Source: Opitutales bacterium
Lineage (GTDB): Bacteria; Verrucomicrobiota; Verrucomicrobiia; Opitutales; Coraliomargaritaceae
DNA: 64,000 bases
Assembly (NCBI GenBank): GCA_030729385.1
Contig: JANQXM010000006.1
Location: 54,007 to 118,006, forward strand
Reading direction: 5' to 3'
Of this stretch, positions 8,475-17,529 are shown one piece after another; the stretch's first letter is position 1, and each line of letters begins with the position of its first letter. The position numbers and the translations under genes are program-made. The notes under the pieces were generated by a model, which searched no databases, was not told the DNA's origin, and saw only the letters and a program-made list of their open reading frames with translations.

Positions 8475-9758
8475 ATGCCTCAACCAGCTTTAGTCGAAGT
8501 CATTAATTTTGGAGACGAACTCCTTGTCGGTATCCGTGAAAACGCACACCTCACCTATTTGGGCGAACAATTGGCTCGTTTCGGTCTGCCGATTCATCGT
8601 GCGCGTATCATCACTGATAATGTCAGCGAAATCAAAAAAGCATTTGCGGACGCTTGGGCACACTCCGACGTGGTGATCACTACCGGCGGTCTGGGACCGA
8701 CTGCGGACGACATGACACGCGAGTCCATCGCTGAAGCGCTGGGGGCAGAGCTGGAGTTTGACGCTGAAATCGAGGATGCGATCAAGTCGCGCTTCAAGGT
8801 TTTGGGGCGGTCAATGGCGGCGCATCATTTAAAGCAGTGTTATCGATTTAAAGAGGGCCATGTGCTACACAATGAGCGTGGCACTGCGCCGGGCCTTGCC
8901 TATCGCGCAGACGGCAAATTGTTGATCATGCTGCCGGGACCGACGCATGAGATGAACCCGATGTTTAAGAAGCAAGCGCTGCCACTGCTGCAGGAGGCTG
9001 GCTTGCTCTCGACTGAAGAGGCGTATTTGCAAATTCGCACCTGCGGCACAGGCGAGTCGACCATTGAGGAAATGATGCAGCCCTTGATCGCGAAGCATCC
9101 CGCGCTTTCGGTGGCATATTGTGTGCATTACGGAATCGTTGATGTGCGCTTGAGTGGTCGTGAAGGAGCACTCTCGATGAATTGCTTGAAGGCGATCGGT
9201 CAAGAAGCTCGCGAGATATTGGGCGATGATTTTGTTTGTTTCGGGCACTGCTCCTTGGCGAAGGTGATTTTCCATGAGTTGCGTGCACTCGATCGCACGC
9301 TTGCCGTGGCGGAGTCTTGCACGGGTGGCTCTGTTGCGAATGAGTTTACTAATTTGCCTGGAGCATCCAAGGTTTTTCAGGGCGGAGTCGTTTGCTATAC
9401 CAATGAAGTGAAAATGGACATTCTCGGCGTGCCAGAATGCCTGTTGGATCAGCACGGCGCAGTCAGTGCCGAGTGTGCTGTGGCAATGGCTTCAGGCGTG
9501 GCTGAAAAACTTTCTGCAGATTACGGCTTAAGTGTCACTGGCTTTGCCGGACCAGGCGGTGGCGACGAGACGAATCCTGTCGGCACAATTCACCTCGGTT
9601 ATCATTCCCCGGTGGGCGTCTGGTGTAAGACGGTTCGCTATACCGGCGGACGCTTAGATGTGAAAGCACGCGCGGTGCATGCCGCGCTCGATTGGATGCG
9701 ACGTAAGCTGAAGAAGTATAAGATGGAAGAAATGCTCTGCTGTGGCGGGAGTGACTAA
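8475..9758 (+). CDS. cinA: CinA family protein with nicotinamide-nucleotide amidase domain
   Basis: 427 residues, close to the normal CinA length. The N-terminal MoaB-like domain (COG1058) contains TTGGLGPTADDMTRE near residue 75. The C-terminal PncC domain starts around 270 with LAVAESCTGGSVANEFT (active-site Ser/Thr region) and ends with SVTGFAGPGGG. PncC domains deamidate NMN to nicotinic acid mononucleotide, returning NMN released by NAD-dependent DNA ligase to NAD synthesis; the N-domain of some members has ADP-ribose pyrophosphatase activity. Divergent from uvrC and 86 bp before holA. The ATG at 8475 follows a weak purine-rich site. Confidence 0.9.
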   Translation: MPQPALVEVINFGDELLVGIRENAHLTYLGEQLARFGLPIHRARIITDNVSEIKKAFADAWAHSDVVITTGGLGPTADDMTRESIAEALGAELEFDAEIEDAIKSRFKVLGRSMAAHHLKQCYRFKEGHVLHNERGTAPGLAYRADGKLLIMLPGPTHEMNPMFKKQALPLLQEAGLLSTEEAYLQIRTCGTGESTIEEMMQPLIAKHPALSVAYCVHYGIVDVRLSGREGALSMNCLKAIGQEAREILGDDFVCFGHCSLAKVIFHELRALDRTLAVAESCTGGSVANEFTNLPGASKVFQGGVVCYTNEVKMDILGVPECLLDQHGAVSAECAVAMASGVAEKLSADYGLSVTGFAGPGGGDETNPVGTIHLGYHSPVGVWCKTVRYTGGRLDVKARAVHAALDWMRRKLKKYKMEEMLCCGGSD

Positions 9759-9844
9759 GGTGTCTGCCGCATTGCTTCGTTAATTGTATTCTTCGCGCTT
9801 CCGTCTTGCGCTGACTCGGGGAGGCTCCGAAACTCGAGGTTCCT

Positions 9845-10942
9845 ATGGCTGACAAACCTTTCACATTCATCTGCGGCGAAGACGACTATCTCGTTTCTGA
9901 GAAAGGAAAAGTGTGGTTTGCCGAGCAGACTAAGGACTTGATGGATGATCTCTCGAAAGAGGTGGTCGATGGTCGGTCCGGAAATATCGCTGAAGTGGAA
10001 GAGGCGATTAATCGCTTCACAAGCGCGGTGCAGACACTCTCACTCTTTGGCGAGCGCAAGGTGGTTTGGCTGAAAGATGTGAATTTCATGGCCAATAGTC
10101 AGACCGGCAATGCTCAAGGCACGCTCGATCTGGTGGAAAACTTGAAAGAGATGCTCGCAGGTTTAGACCCTGCTCAAGTCGGTGTTTTGATCACCGCGCA
10201 TCCGATTTACAAAGTGCGTAGCTTCTACAAGTGGGTGCAGAAGAATGCCGACTTTACCCTCATCGATGGTGGCAAAGATTCCGCAGCAGGCTTAGCAAAT
10301 ATCATTCAGCAAGAATGCGAAACAGCCGGAGTCGCGATTACACGAGATGCGGTCCAGCTCTTGATCGGTAAAGTCAACGGCAACACTCGGCTGATTGTCG
10401 AAGAGACGCGTAAGTTGGTCACCTTTATTGGCTCTGAGGGCGGTCAAATCACGGATCGATTGGTCACTGACCTCGTGCCGAACTTTGGCGATGCCGATTT
10501 CTTTGAGGCGGCAGATGCCTTTTACTCGCTCAAGTTGGATTGGACGCTCGAAGCGTTGCGTCGCCACTTCTTTACCAATAGTGAGTCGCGTCCATTGCTC
10601 GGCAGCTTGCAGTCGCGGAATCGCCTGTTGATACAGCTCCGGGTTTTATTGGATGCAGGAGCCATTCGCCTCGGTGGACGCGGCATTTCAAAGTCCGACC
10701 TCGAAGCCGCCGCACAGACCTATGGGCATCACTTCGGTGAAGGCGCAGAGAAAAGTAATCTCAACGTCTTTACACAGAACCCATGGTATCTTGGTCGATT
10801 AGCGGAAACCGCTTCGAAAGTGCCGCTCAAGAAGTTGGTCGATTTCCAAATCGCCTTCACCGAGGCTTTTGAAGCGATCATCAAGCGCCCCAACGAGCAA
10901 GAAGAAGTCTGCCGCGAACTGGCAGTCCGTTGCCTGAGCTGA
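9845..10942 (+). CDS. holA: DNA polymerase III delta subunit
   Basis: 365 residues, the usual HolA size. The N-terminus FTFICGEDDYLVSE matches the family opening (xxGxDxYL), followed by VVDGRSG and LSLFGERKVVWLKDV, characteristic of the delta subunit that opens the beta clamp in the clamp-loader. The C-terminal collar domain ends NEQEEVCRELAVRCLS. Sits in the same direction as cinA. Followed at once by a strong hairpin terminator. Confidence 0.88.
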   Translation: MADKPFTFICGEDDYLVSEKGKVWFAEQTKDLMDDLSKEVVDGRSGNIAEVEEAINRFTSAVQTLSLFGERKVVWLKDVNFMANSQTGNAQGTLDLVENLKEMLAGLDPAQVGVLITAHPIYKVRSFYKWVQKNADFTLIDGGKDSAAGLANIIQQECETAGVAITRDAVQLLIGKVNGNTRLIVEETRKLVTFIGSEGGQITDRLVTDLVPNFGDADFFEAADAFYSLKLDWTLEALRRHFFTNSESRPLLGSLQSRNRLLIQLRVLLDAGAIRLGGRGISKSDLEAAAQTYGHHFGEGAEKSNLNVFTQNPWYLGRLAETASKVPLKKLVDFQIAFTEAFEAIIKRPNEQEEVCRELAVRCLS

Positions 10943-10951
10943 GGGCACAAA

Positions 10952-10975
10952 AAAGCCGCCTCGAAAGGCGGCTTT
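10952..10975. terminator. Bidirectional terminator between holA and the PEP-CTERM gene
   Basis: Stem AAAGCCGCC (10952-10960) pairs with GGCGGCTTT (10967-10975) around a 6-nt loop; A-rich on the left and T-rich on the right, so it can work in both directions. It lies between the convergent ends of holA and the minus-strand gene at 10998. Confidence 0.85.
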
Positions 10976-10997
10976 AAGGGAAAGCTTAGACGCTCAA

Positions 10998-11663
10998 TTA
11001 TTTAACACTGCGGCGGCGTAACATGACAAATCCAAGCACTGAAATGCCCGCGAGTAGGGCGTAAGTGCCGGGCTCGGGGACAACGGTGAGTCCTATACCT
11101 TGTAGTTCAAAGTCGCCAGCAACCCATCGAAGTGTGAAAGCATTACCAGCTGTGACAGCAATATTCATAGTTGCAGGGTTGGTGCTCGTGAAGTCGGTGC
11201 TACCAGTGACAGTGTCGGCGGCGTAGTTGCCTAAGCTGACATTATTATTCAAGAGCTCTACGACATCTGAGGATGCGGTAGCACTAAAAGAAGCCCAGTC
11301 CATCGCAGTGATGACTACATCCTTATCAAATATAAAACTGGTTCCTTCACCTGCTGCACCATAGCCTGAGCTGCCGTCGGCGAGACCAGTTGAAAGGACA
11401 TTGAGGTCGTCGACCAGCGCGGTAGCCGTTACCCCAAGAGTGCCGATTCCGGTTATGCCTTGAATCTGAAAACCTGCACTGGTTTGTTCGTCGAAACGAT
11501 CACCGCCAAAGTCGTTTGTGGGACCTGTTCCACTTTCTAGTAGAACCAATGTTCCGCCTACCACTGTGTTGTCGTCGAAATTAAAACTAATTGCTTGAGC
11601 ATGTGCTATAGTTGCAAAAGAGGTAATCGCTTCAGTGTAGGCGAGTATTTGTGAGATTTTCAT
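10998..11663 (-). CDS. PEP-CTERM sorting domain protein
   Basis: 221 residues. N-terminal signal peptide ending near AIAHAQA-like residues (SFATIAHAQA, about 15-24). The C-terminus has the complete tripartite PEP-CTERM signal: VVPEPGTYALLA, a hydrophobic helix (GISVLGFVML) and RRRSVK. Such proteins are exported, then processed by exosortase and placed at the cell surface in species making extracellular polysaccharide. The middle is low-complexity Thr/Ser/Gly/Asp-rich beta sequence without recognised catalytic motif. Monocistronic; no exosortase gene lies in the window. Confidence 0.85.
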   Translation of the reverse strand: MKISQILAYTEAITSFATIAHAQAISFNFDDNTVVGGTLVLLESGTGPTNDFGGDRFDEQTSAGFQIQGITGIGTLGVTATALVDDLNVLSTGLADGSSGYGAAGEGTSFIFDKDVVITAMDWASFSATASSDVVELLNNNVSLGNYAADTVTGSTDFTSTNPATMNIAVTAGNAFTLRWVAGDFELQGIGLTVVPEPGTYALLAGISVLGFVMLRRRSVK

Positions 11664-11811
11664 GGTAGAGACAGGTTAATAACGGCTTATGAACATGCAG
11701 ATTTGATGCCATATAGCCATATCTGAATAATATGGTCCAAAATTCTCTATTTGACTGTCAACTAGTTATGCATCGGTGAACTTGGCCGCCTCTTTGGGCA
11801 AAAAAAGAATT

Positions 11812-12354
11812 TTAGATCAAACCTAGCACCATTTTACCCTCTTCGGTGATCATGTCTTGGTTCCAGGGTGGATCCCAGACAATCTCGACTGCGGCTTCGG
11901 CGACGCCGGGCACGCTTTCGAGACGCATTTGGGCGTCTTCGGCGATGACCGGACCCATACCGCAACCGGGTGCAGTCAGCGTCATATCCATGCTTACCTT
12001 GTGTCCACCTTCGGGGCGTTCGGCGCACTCCAAGGAGTAAACGAGACCCAGATCGACGATGTTGACCGGAATCTCGGGGTCGAAGACGGTTTTTAGTGCC
12101 TCCCAAAGCGCATCCGTTTCAACGGGTTCGCTGGAGATAGCCTCGGCATCTTTGGCGGCTTGGGTGATTTCCTCGCCGAGGGCGTCGGCATTCTTCCCGC
12201 TGATGCGGAACATGCCGTTGTGCGTCATGACGGTGAAGTTGCCGCCGAGGCGGTGCGTGATGGTCACGGTCTCGCCTTCGGGCAAGCTCATCGGCGTGCC
12301 TTGAGGGATGAGTGTGACTTCAACTTCGCGAGTGAGTGTGCGTAAATCGTCCAT
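11812..12354 (-). CDS. sufT: SufT, DUF59/MIP18 family Fe-S maturation factor
   Basis: 180 residues. The C-terminal DUF59 domain (about 84-175) carries [17 protein letters not shown], the MIP18 hallmark, and [16 protein letters not shown] with the conserved Cys used in Fe-S handling; [15 protein letters not shown] closes the domain. The N-terminal 80 residues ([18 protein letters not shown]) are the extra domain found in SufT. It is the last gene of the minus-strand suf operon, 67 bp after sufD; the family works as an accessory in delivering clusters under high Fe-S demand. Confidence 0.9.
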   Translation of the reverse strand: MDDLRTLTREVEVTLIPQGTPMSLPEGETVTITHRLGGNFTVMTHNGMFRISGKNADALGEEITQAAKDAEAISSEPVETDALWEALKTVFDPEIPVNIVDLGLVYSLECAERPEGGHKVSMDMTLTAPGCGMGPVIAEDAQMRLESVPGVAEAAVEIVWDPPWNQDMITEEGKMVLGLI

Positions 12355-12360
12355 TGTATG

Positions 12361-12412
12361 GAGTGAAAGTGAATGTGAGAGTGAAAGTTGGCGGCAACGA
12401 CGGAGCGTTGCC
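12361..12412. repeat. Direct-repeat and hairpin spacer between sufD and sufT
   Basis: A 10-bp word GAGTGAAAGT occurs at 12361-12370 and 12379-12388. It is followed by a 7-bp inverted repeat, GGCAACG (12393-12399) and CGTTGCC (12406-12412), with a 6-nt loop. The hairpin could damp expression of sufT relative to sufBCD; the run looks like a small repetitive element. Confidence 0.55.
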
Positions 12413-12421
12413 CTCCACTAA

Positions 12422-13723
12422 TTATTTGATCTTTGATTCGAATTTGTTGCGGATGAGTTCGCGAAGATTTTCGGCGAGTTCGTCGCTTTCGACCTTTTCG
12501 ATGACTTCTTCGAAGAATCCGAAGACCATGAGTTTCATGGCGTCGCGTTTGGCGATCCCGCGGCTCATCATGTAGAAGAGTTCGTCTTCGTCGACGTTAC
12601 CTGTAGTCGCACCGTGCGAGCATTTCACATCGTTGGCGAGGATCTCTAGACCGGGCAGTGCGTTGGCTTCGGCGGTGGGATCGAGCAACAGGTTGCGATT
12701 GGTTTGGAAGGCGTCAGTTTGCTGTGCGCCTTCGGCGACTCGGATCAAGCCGGAGAAGATGGTGCGACTGTTGTCGAGCAATGCGTTCTTATAGAGCAGG
12801 TCGGAAACGGCGTTGCCAGCGTTGTGCGTCTGGAAGGTGCGTTGGTCAAACTCCTGTGTATCCTCGGCAACGGTGAGCGAATACATTTTTACGTCAGCTC
12901 CGGGACCTTCGATACGTGTTTGGTTTTCGAAGCGGGCACGTTGGGCACCGATGTTGACGGCGACGTTTTTAACCTGCGCATCGCGGTCGGCTACGGTGGT
13001 GTCGAGCTGGAAGGAAACGGTTTTCTCATTCCAGTCCTGCACGATCTTGCGGAAGACATTGGCACCAGCACCAGCGTGTATGTTGGAGACGGATACATTG
13101 AGTGCTTCGTTGTCTTCAGTGTCTGAGAAGAAGATGTCGACCACGGATGCTTTGGCATTGTCTTCTGCAATCACTAGCGTGTGCGGGAAGACCGCTGCGC
13201 GTTCGCCACTCGTCCAGTAATAGTTTACAAACGGTTGCTCGACTTCGACACCTTTCGGGACGAAGAGGACGGAGCCGGCGCAAACGATGGATGCGTGTAA
13301 CCCGAAGAATTTCTCGGAGCCGAGTTCGGTGGACTCTTGGAGGAAATATTTCTCCATGAGTTCCGGGTGCTGAGCAACTGCTTCGTTGATTGGCAGATAA
13401 ATCACACCTTTTGCGGCGAGTTCTGCACTGATGCCTTCGAAGCTGGCTTGTGCGTCGTCGACGTAGACGCTACGACCAGCGCGTTCGGAAACGAGGCCAG
13501 AGCGTTCGACGAGTTCTGCGAGCTTATCAGCTGAAGGTGCTTCGACCGGGTTGAAGCCTTCGATGCTGAGGCGTCCGACTGAGGCAAAGCGCCACATTTC
13601 GTCGCGGGCGGTGGGCATGGCGAGCGCATTAAATTGCTCGATGCCAGCTGCGCGACGTTCGGCTAGCCATGTAGGTTCGTTAGTTATGCTTGTGGGCATG
13701 GGTTGTTCTAAAGTTGTTGTCAT
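12422..13723 (-). CDS. sufD: SufD, scaffold subunit of the SUF Fe-S assembly complex
   Basis: 433 residues. The SufBD beta-helix core (about 170-400) ends with the characteristic block [19 protein letters not shown] and [17 protein letters not shown]. SufD pairs with SufB and the ATPase SufC to build Fe-S clusters. The N-terminal part ([19 protein letters not shown]) is the usual helical region. Located between sufB (46 bp upstream) and sufT in the same operon. Confidence 0.93.
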   Translation of the reverse strand: MTTTLEQPMPTSITNEPTWLAERRAAGIEQFNALAMPTARDEMWRFASVGRLSIEGFNPVEAPSADKLAELVERSGLVSERAGRSVYVDDAQASFEGISAELAAKGVIYLPINEAVAQHPELMEKYFLQESTELGSEKFFGLHASIVCAGSVLFVPKGVEVEQPFVNYYWTSGERAAVFPHTLVIAEDNAKASVVDIFFSDTEDNEALNVSVSNIHAGAGANVFRKIVQDWNEKTVSFQLDTTVADRDAQVKNVAVNIGAQRARFENQTRIEGPGADVKMYSLTVAEDTQEFDQRTFQTHNAGNAVSDLLYKNALLDNSRTIFSGLIRVAEGAQQTDAFQTNRNLLLDPTAEANALPGLEILANDVKCSHGATTGNVDEDELFYMMSRGIAKRDAMKLMVFGFFEEVIEKVESDELAENLRELIRNKFESKIK

Positions 13724-13730
13724 TTCTAAA

Positions 13731-13764
13731 GGAGTTAGAAGTCAGGAGATAGAAGTTAGGAGTT
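13731..13764. repeat. 14-bp iterated word spacer between sufB and sufD
   Basis: GGAGTTAGAAGTCA (13731-13744), GGAGATAGAAGTTA (13745-13758) and GGAGTT (13759-13764). The period is again 14, as in the uvrC/cinA spacer, but the word is different. On the minus strand it lies immediately upstream of the sufD start. Confidence 0.7.
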
Positions 13765-13769
13765 CGGGC

Positions 13770-15188
13770 TTACCCGACGCTGCCTTCCATTTCCATGTCG
13801 ATGAGGCGCTTGAGCTCGACGGAGTATTCCATCGGGAAAGCTTTCATCAGCTCGTTAACGAAGCCGTTCACCGCGAGGCTCATTGCTTCACCCTCGGAGA
13901 GGCCGCGTTGCATCATGTAGAAGATCTGCTCGGCGCTGACTTTGGAAACACTGGCTTCGTGTTGCACGGTGTTGTTTTCGCCGCGTGTAGTGATCGCGGG
14001 ATAGGTGTCGGTCCGGCTGTTGGTGTTGATCAACAGAGCATCGCACTCGGTGTTGTTCTTACAATTTTTGAGGTGCTTCGGCATGTGGACCTGGCCACGA
14101 TAAGTGGAGCGTCCTTTGCCGATGGAGATCGACTTGGAGATAATGTTACTCGTGGTGTTGTCCGCGAGGTGGATCATTTTCGCGCCGGTGTCTTGGTGCT
14201 GGCCGTCGTTGGCGAGTGCGATAGAGAGCACTTCGCCGCGTGCGCCTTTGCCCTTAAGGACAACGCCCGGATACTTCATGGTGAGGCGTGAACCGATGTT
14301 GCAATCGATCCATTTCACTTCGGCACCTTCGTCGGCCATGCCGCGCTTGGTGACGAGGTTGAAGACATTGGAAGACCAGTTTTGCACGGTGATGTATTGA
14401 ATCTTGGCTCCCTTGAGGGCGACAAGCTCAACCACGGCGCTGTGTAGCGTAGTCGTTTCAAACTTCGGCGCGGTGCAGCCTTCCATGTAAGTGATCTCAG
14501 CGCCTTCGTCGGCGATGATGAGCGTGCGCTCAAACTGACCGAAGTTCTCCGCGTTGATACGGAAGTAGGCTTGGAGTGGTTGCTTGAGTTTCACACCCTT
14601 TGGCACGTAGATGAAACTACCGCCGGAGAATGTGGCACTATTGAGTGCGGAGAATTTGTTGTCCGAAGTTGGAATGACTTTGCCGAAATAGGGACGGAAG
14701 ATTTCCGGATATTTCATGAGGCCTTCAGTCGAACCAACGAAGATCACGCCTTCTTTCTCTAGGTCTTCCTTCATGCGAGAGTAGGAGGCCTCGGAGTCGA
14801 ATTGTGCTTCCACGCCTGCGAGGAACTTACGCTCTTGCTCGGGGATGCCGAGGCGCTCGAAGGTTTCCTTCACGTCGTCGGGCACTTCGTCCCATGTGCG
14901 CGCAGGCTGCTGTCCCTTGGAGAGGTAGTAGCGAATTTCGTCGAAGTGGATATTCTCCAGATCCTTGTCGGCCCAATTGGTCGGCATGGGTTTCTTCTTG
15001 AAAATTTCGAGTGCCTTGAGGCGGAAGTCGAGGATCCATGGATCTTCGTCTTTTACCTTGGAGATGTATTTAACGGTCTCTTCGGTGAGACCGACGCCAG
15101 CGTCGAACTCGTAGTTTTCGGGATATTTGAAGTTCCCTTTCTCGGTATCGACGTTGATTGCTTTGTCTTGGATGTCTGTATCTGACAT
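13770..15188 (-). CDS. sufB: SufB, Fe-S cluster scaffold protein
   Basis: 472 residues, typical SufB length. Conserved blocks: [13 protein letters not shown] near the N-terminus, [28 protein letters not shown], the [13 protein letters not shown] region, and the C-terminal [20 protein letters not shown]. SufB is the main scaffold on which the [4Fe-4S] cluster forms, together with SufC and SufD. Second structural gene of the operon, 42 bp after sufC. Confidence 0.95.
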   Translation of the reverse strand: MSDTDIQDKAINVDTEKGNFKYPENYEFDAGVGLTEETVKYISKVKDEDPWILDFRLKALEIFKKKPMPTNWADKDLENIHFDEIRYYLSKGQQPARTWDEVPDDVKETFERLGIPEQERKFLAGVEAQFDSEASYSRMKEDLEKEGVIFVGSTEGLMKYPEIFRPYFGKVIPTSDNKFSALNSATFSGGSFIYVPKGVKLKQPLQAYFRINAENFGQFERTLIIADEGAEITYMEGCTAPKFETTTLHSAVVELVALKGAKIQYITVQNWSSNVFNLVTKRGMADEGAEVKWIDCNIGSRLTMKYPGVVLKGKGARGEVLSIALANDGQHQDTGAKMIHLADNTTSNIISKSISIGKGRSTYRGQVHMPKHLKNCKNNTECDALLINTNSRTDTYPAITTRGENNTVQHEASVSKVSAEQIFYMMQRGLSEGEAMSLAVNGFVNELMKAFPMEYSVELKRLIDMEMEGSVG

Positions 15189-15230
15189 AATTTTAAATGG
15201 CTAGTGGATGAGGGCTATCGGCTGAGTCGG

Positions 15231-15995
15231 TTACGCAGTTGCGCTGGTGAATTCTTCTTTGACCCAGTCATAGCCTTTGGTTTCGAGTTCCTTGGCGAGC
15301 TCGGCGTCGCCACTGTGGACGATACGACCGTCGAACATGACGTGCACAACGTCGGGCACGATGTAATCGAGCAAGCGCTGGTAGTGAGTGATCACGAGGA
15401 AACCACGTTCTTCGGAACGCATGAGATTCACGCCTTCGGAAACGATGCGAAGTGCATCGATATCGAGGCCGGAGTCAGTTTCATCCATGATGCAATACAT
15501 TGGATTGAGCATAGACATCTGGAGGATTTCGCAGCGCTTTTTCTCTCCGCCTGAGAAGCCTTCGTTGAGAGAACGGGCGGTGAACTTGCGGTCCATCTTG
15601 AGCGCGTCCATTTTGGCGTAGAGCTCTTTGTAGTATTCGACGGCGTTGACGTCTTCACCTTCAGGGAGACGTGCTTGGCGAGCGGCGCGGATGAAATTGG
15701 CGATCGAGACGCCGGGGATTTCCAAAGGATATTGGAAGGCGAGGAAGAGGCCTGCCTTGGCGATCGTATCGGGTTCTTCACCGAGGATGTTGACACCGTC
15801 GAGTAGGACTTCACCGCTTTCGATTGTGTAGTCTTCGTGACCGGCGATGACCTTAGCCAGTGTGCTCTTACCGGTGCCATTCGGGCCCATCAGTGCATGC
15901 ACTTCGCCCTTTGGAATGGTCAGGTTGAAGTCTTTAAGGATGGCTTGGCCATCGATGGAGACATTGAGATTTTTGATTTCGAGCGTGTTGTTCAT
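15231..15995 (-). CDS. sufC: SufC, ABC-type ATPase of the SUF complex
   Basis: 254 residues with Walker [10 protein letters not shown] (about 37-45), ABC signature FSGGEKKR (about 147) and Walker [16 protein letters not shown] (about 166-180), the last identical in pattern to known SufC proteins. It powers conformational change of the SufBD scaffold. Lies between the Fur-like regulator gene (113 bp upstream) and sufB. No sufS, sufE or sufU follows, so the cysteine desulfurase must be encoded elsewhere. Confidence 0.95.
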   Translation of the reverse strand: MNNTLEIKNLNVSIDGQAILKDFNLTIPKGEVHALMGPNGTGKSTLAKVIAGHEDYTIESGEVLLDGVNILGEEPDTIAKAGLFLAFQYPLEIPGVSIANFIRAARQARLPEGEDVNAVEYYKELYAKMDALKMDRKFTARSLNEGFSGGEKKRCEILQMSMLNPMYCIMDETDSGLDIDALRIVSEGVNLMRSEERGFLVITHYQRLLDYIVPDVVHVMFDGRIVHSGDAELAKELETKGYDWVKEEFTSATA

Positions 15996-16040
15996 GATAC
16001 GTTGCTGGATACGAGATCTTGGATTCGTGGTCCGGTTTTA

Positions 16041-16066
16041 AGTTTAAGTTTCGAGTTTAGGTTTAA
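16041..16066. repeat. 13-bp iterated word spacer between the fur-like gene and sufC
   Basis: AGTTTAAGTTTCG (16041-16053) and AGTTTAGGTTTAA (16054-16066), followed by a further AGTTTAA. Part of the 113-bp spacer before sufC; the rest of that spacer is AT-rich with no palindromic operator. Confidence 0.5.
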
Positions 16067-16108
16067 ATGGAGAGTTTAATTTTAGCTTTCAGCTTTTCAG
16101 CGTTTAAG

Positions 16109-16540
16109 TCAGTCGTGGCAGCAGTTGCATTTGCCATCGTAAGCGATGTCGATGTGGCTGGCGGAGAAACCTTCGGGGAGGACTGCCATTAACTGGCCGA
16201 TGAGCTCATCGGGCAGTTCGATATCGACGATTTCACCGCTTTCGCGGCAATAGAAGTGAGCGTGGTTCGTTAGATTGGGGCAGTAGCGGGTCGGTTCGCG
16301 CTCGAAATTGACTTGGCGGATGAGGCTGGTTTCAATGAGCGTTTCCAGGCAGTTGTAAACCGTTGCCAATGAGATGGATGGCATGCCTTCGCGGGCGCGG
16401 GCATAGACTTCGTCGGCGGTCGGGTGATCGCGCTTCTCTAACAGAACAGAGAAGATATGTTCGCGCTGCTTGGTCGAGCGCTGGCCGCTGTGCTCGAGGG
16501 CTTCATCGAGGCGGGCTTTATATTCAGGTGCGAGATTCAT
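16109..16540 (-). CDS. Fur/PerR-family metalloregulator heading the suf operon
   Basis: 143 residues from ATG 16540 (the open frame runs on to 16639, but the start [11 protein letters not shown] fits family length). The winged-helix DNA-binding part contains HPTADEVY and [14 protein letters not shown]; the dimer/metal domain contains NHAHFYC. The usual CxxC zinc pair is altered: the first position is C98, the second is S101, and the C-terminus ends with a CNCCHD cluster (C138, C140, C141). As the first gene of an operon with sufCBDT, it probably senses Fe, peroxide or Fe-S status and represses suf. Two Fur/PerR-type boxes lie just upstream, suggesting autoregulation. Confidence 0.85.
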   Translation of the reverse strand: MNLAPEYKARLDEALEHSGQRSTKQREHIFSVLLEKRDHPTADEVYARAREGMPSISLATVYNCLETLIETSLIRQVNFEREPTRYCPNLTNHAHFYCRESGEIVDIELPDELIGQLMAVLPEGFSASHIDIAYDGKCNCCHD

Positions 16541-16565
16541 AGGTGATTGGTAGTCGTTGTAGTAT

Positions 16566-16580
16566 TTAGAATAATTCCAA
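16566..16580. promoter_or_regulatory. Fur/PerR-type box 26 bp upstream of the regulator start
   Basis: TTAGAATAATTCCAA, a 7-1-7 inverted repeat with one mismatch, differing at one base from the perfect box at 16643. An adjacent 6-1-6 palindrome TCATTA-A-TAATGA lies at 16584-16596. The 7-1-7 layout is that of PerR/Fur operators. Binding by the adjacent regulator is inference. Confidence 0.65.
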
Positions 16581-16642
16581 GTATCATTAATAATGAGACT
16601 GAGTAGCAATAAAGTCCGAATTGGAGGTTTATCAAGCAATAA

Positions 16643-16657
16643 TTAGAATAATTCTAA
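16643..16657. promoter_or_regulatory. Perfect 7-1-7 Fur/PerR-type box
   Basis: TTAGAAT-A-ATTCTAA, a perfect 7-1-7 palindrome closely resembling the PerR consensus. It lies in the divergent region between the suf-operon regulator (start 16540) and rsmE (start 16756), so it could act on either promoter. Confidence 0.7.
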
Positions 16658-16755
16658 AAAAGGGCTCTGCTGTGGATTTTATAGGCGTTGAGCGCTATAT
16701 CCTGAGTGAGCTTTGGCTTGTCTCGTCGTCGGCACATCCGCATTTTTGCTCTTAT

Positions 16756-17496
16756 ATGCCGCGCTACCGCTCATTTTTGTTTCCAGAGTCCACTTTGGGC
16801 GAAGGTTTTGTCGTGCTGGATCCTCGGGAGAGCCATCACCTGGTGCGTGTTTTCCGGGCACGTGTGGGCGAGACCATTGAGGTGTTGGATGGTGCGGGGA
16901 AGCGCTATATTGGGCGTATTGACGTGGCAGATGCCAAAGCTGCTCGAATAGCTGTGGAGTTGGTGCAGGAATCACCTCGTCGGGGCGCAGAAGTGACTTT
17001 GCTGCAATCGATGCCTAAAGGTAAAACGATGGATTTAGTCTTACGGATGGCGACTGAGATCGGCGCATCTGTGATTCAGCCGGTTTTTACGGACCAAGGC
17101 GATGTGCAGATTAAGGGTGAGCGGCTACTTTCGAAAGTGGAAAAATGGCGCGTAACGATGATTGAGGCCTGCAAGCAATGTGGGCTGAGTCATTTACCAC
17201 GTTTGGAGATGCCCGAACACTTATCGGTGTGGTTGGAGCAGAATCCTTCGGCAGAGCATTCGCTGAGAATTGTCGCTAGCTTAGAGGAGGGGAGTCGTCC
17301 GCTGGCGGACGTCCTGAATCAGGCGACGGACATAGAGTCTGTAGTCGTTGCAGTCGGACCTGAAGGCGATTTCACCGCAGAGGAGTATAGCCGTTTACGA
17401 ACCTGTGGCTTTCAACCAGTTCGCCTCGGTGCAAATGTGCTTCGATCTGAAACGGCTGCGGCATATATCCTCAGTGTGGTCGATCAATTAAGATGA
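16756..17496 (+). CDS. rsmE: RsmE, 16S rRNA m3U1498 methyltransferase
   Basis: 246 residues from ATG 16756 ([12 protein letters not shown]); the open frame begins earlier, at 16621, but that part covers the Fur-box region and does not resemble RsmE. Conserved elements: [19 protein letters not shown] (PUA-like N-domain), [18 protein letters not shown], and the trefoil-knot SAM motifs [13 protein letters not shown] and [13 protein letters not shown] at the C-terminus. The enzyme methylates U1498 in the ribosomal decoding region. Monocistronic, convergent with the PAS-SpoIIE gene. Confidence 0.92.
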   Translation: MPRYRSFLFPESTLGEGFVVLDPRESHHLVRVFRARVGETIEVLDGAGKRYIGRIDVADAKAARIAVELVQESPRRGAEVTLLQSMPKGKTMDLVLRMATEIGASVIQPVFTDQGDVQIKGERLLSKVEKWRVTMIEACKQCGLSHLPRLEMPEHLSVWLEQNPSAEHSLRIVASLEEGSRPLADVLNQATDIESVVVAVGPEGDFTAEEYSRLRTCGFQPVRLGANVLRSETAAAYILSVVDQLR

Positions 17497-17529
17497 CTCA
17501 TAGCTAGGAATCCTTGTTGATTTCCCCTC

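Noticed and set aside
8865..9455. Long minus-strand open frame inside cinA
   Set aside because: It has no family features and lies opposite conserved CinA motifs; the plus frame explains the region.
13551..14291. 246-residue plus-strand frame opposite sufB/sufD
   Set aside because: Covers well-supported SufB codons; composition-driven shadow.
16621..16755. N-terminal extension of rsmE
   Set aside because: It would translate through the perfect Fur-type palindrome, and the family begins at MPRYRSF.
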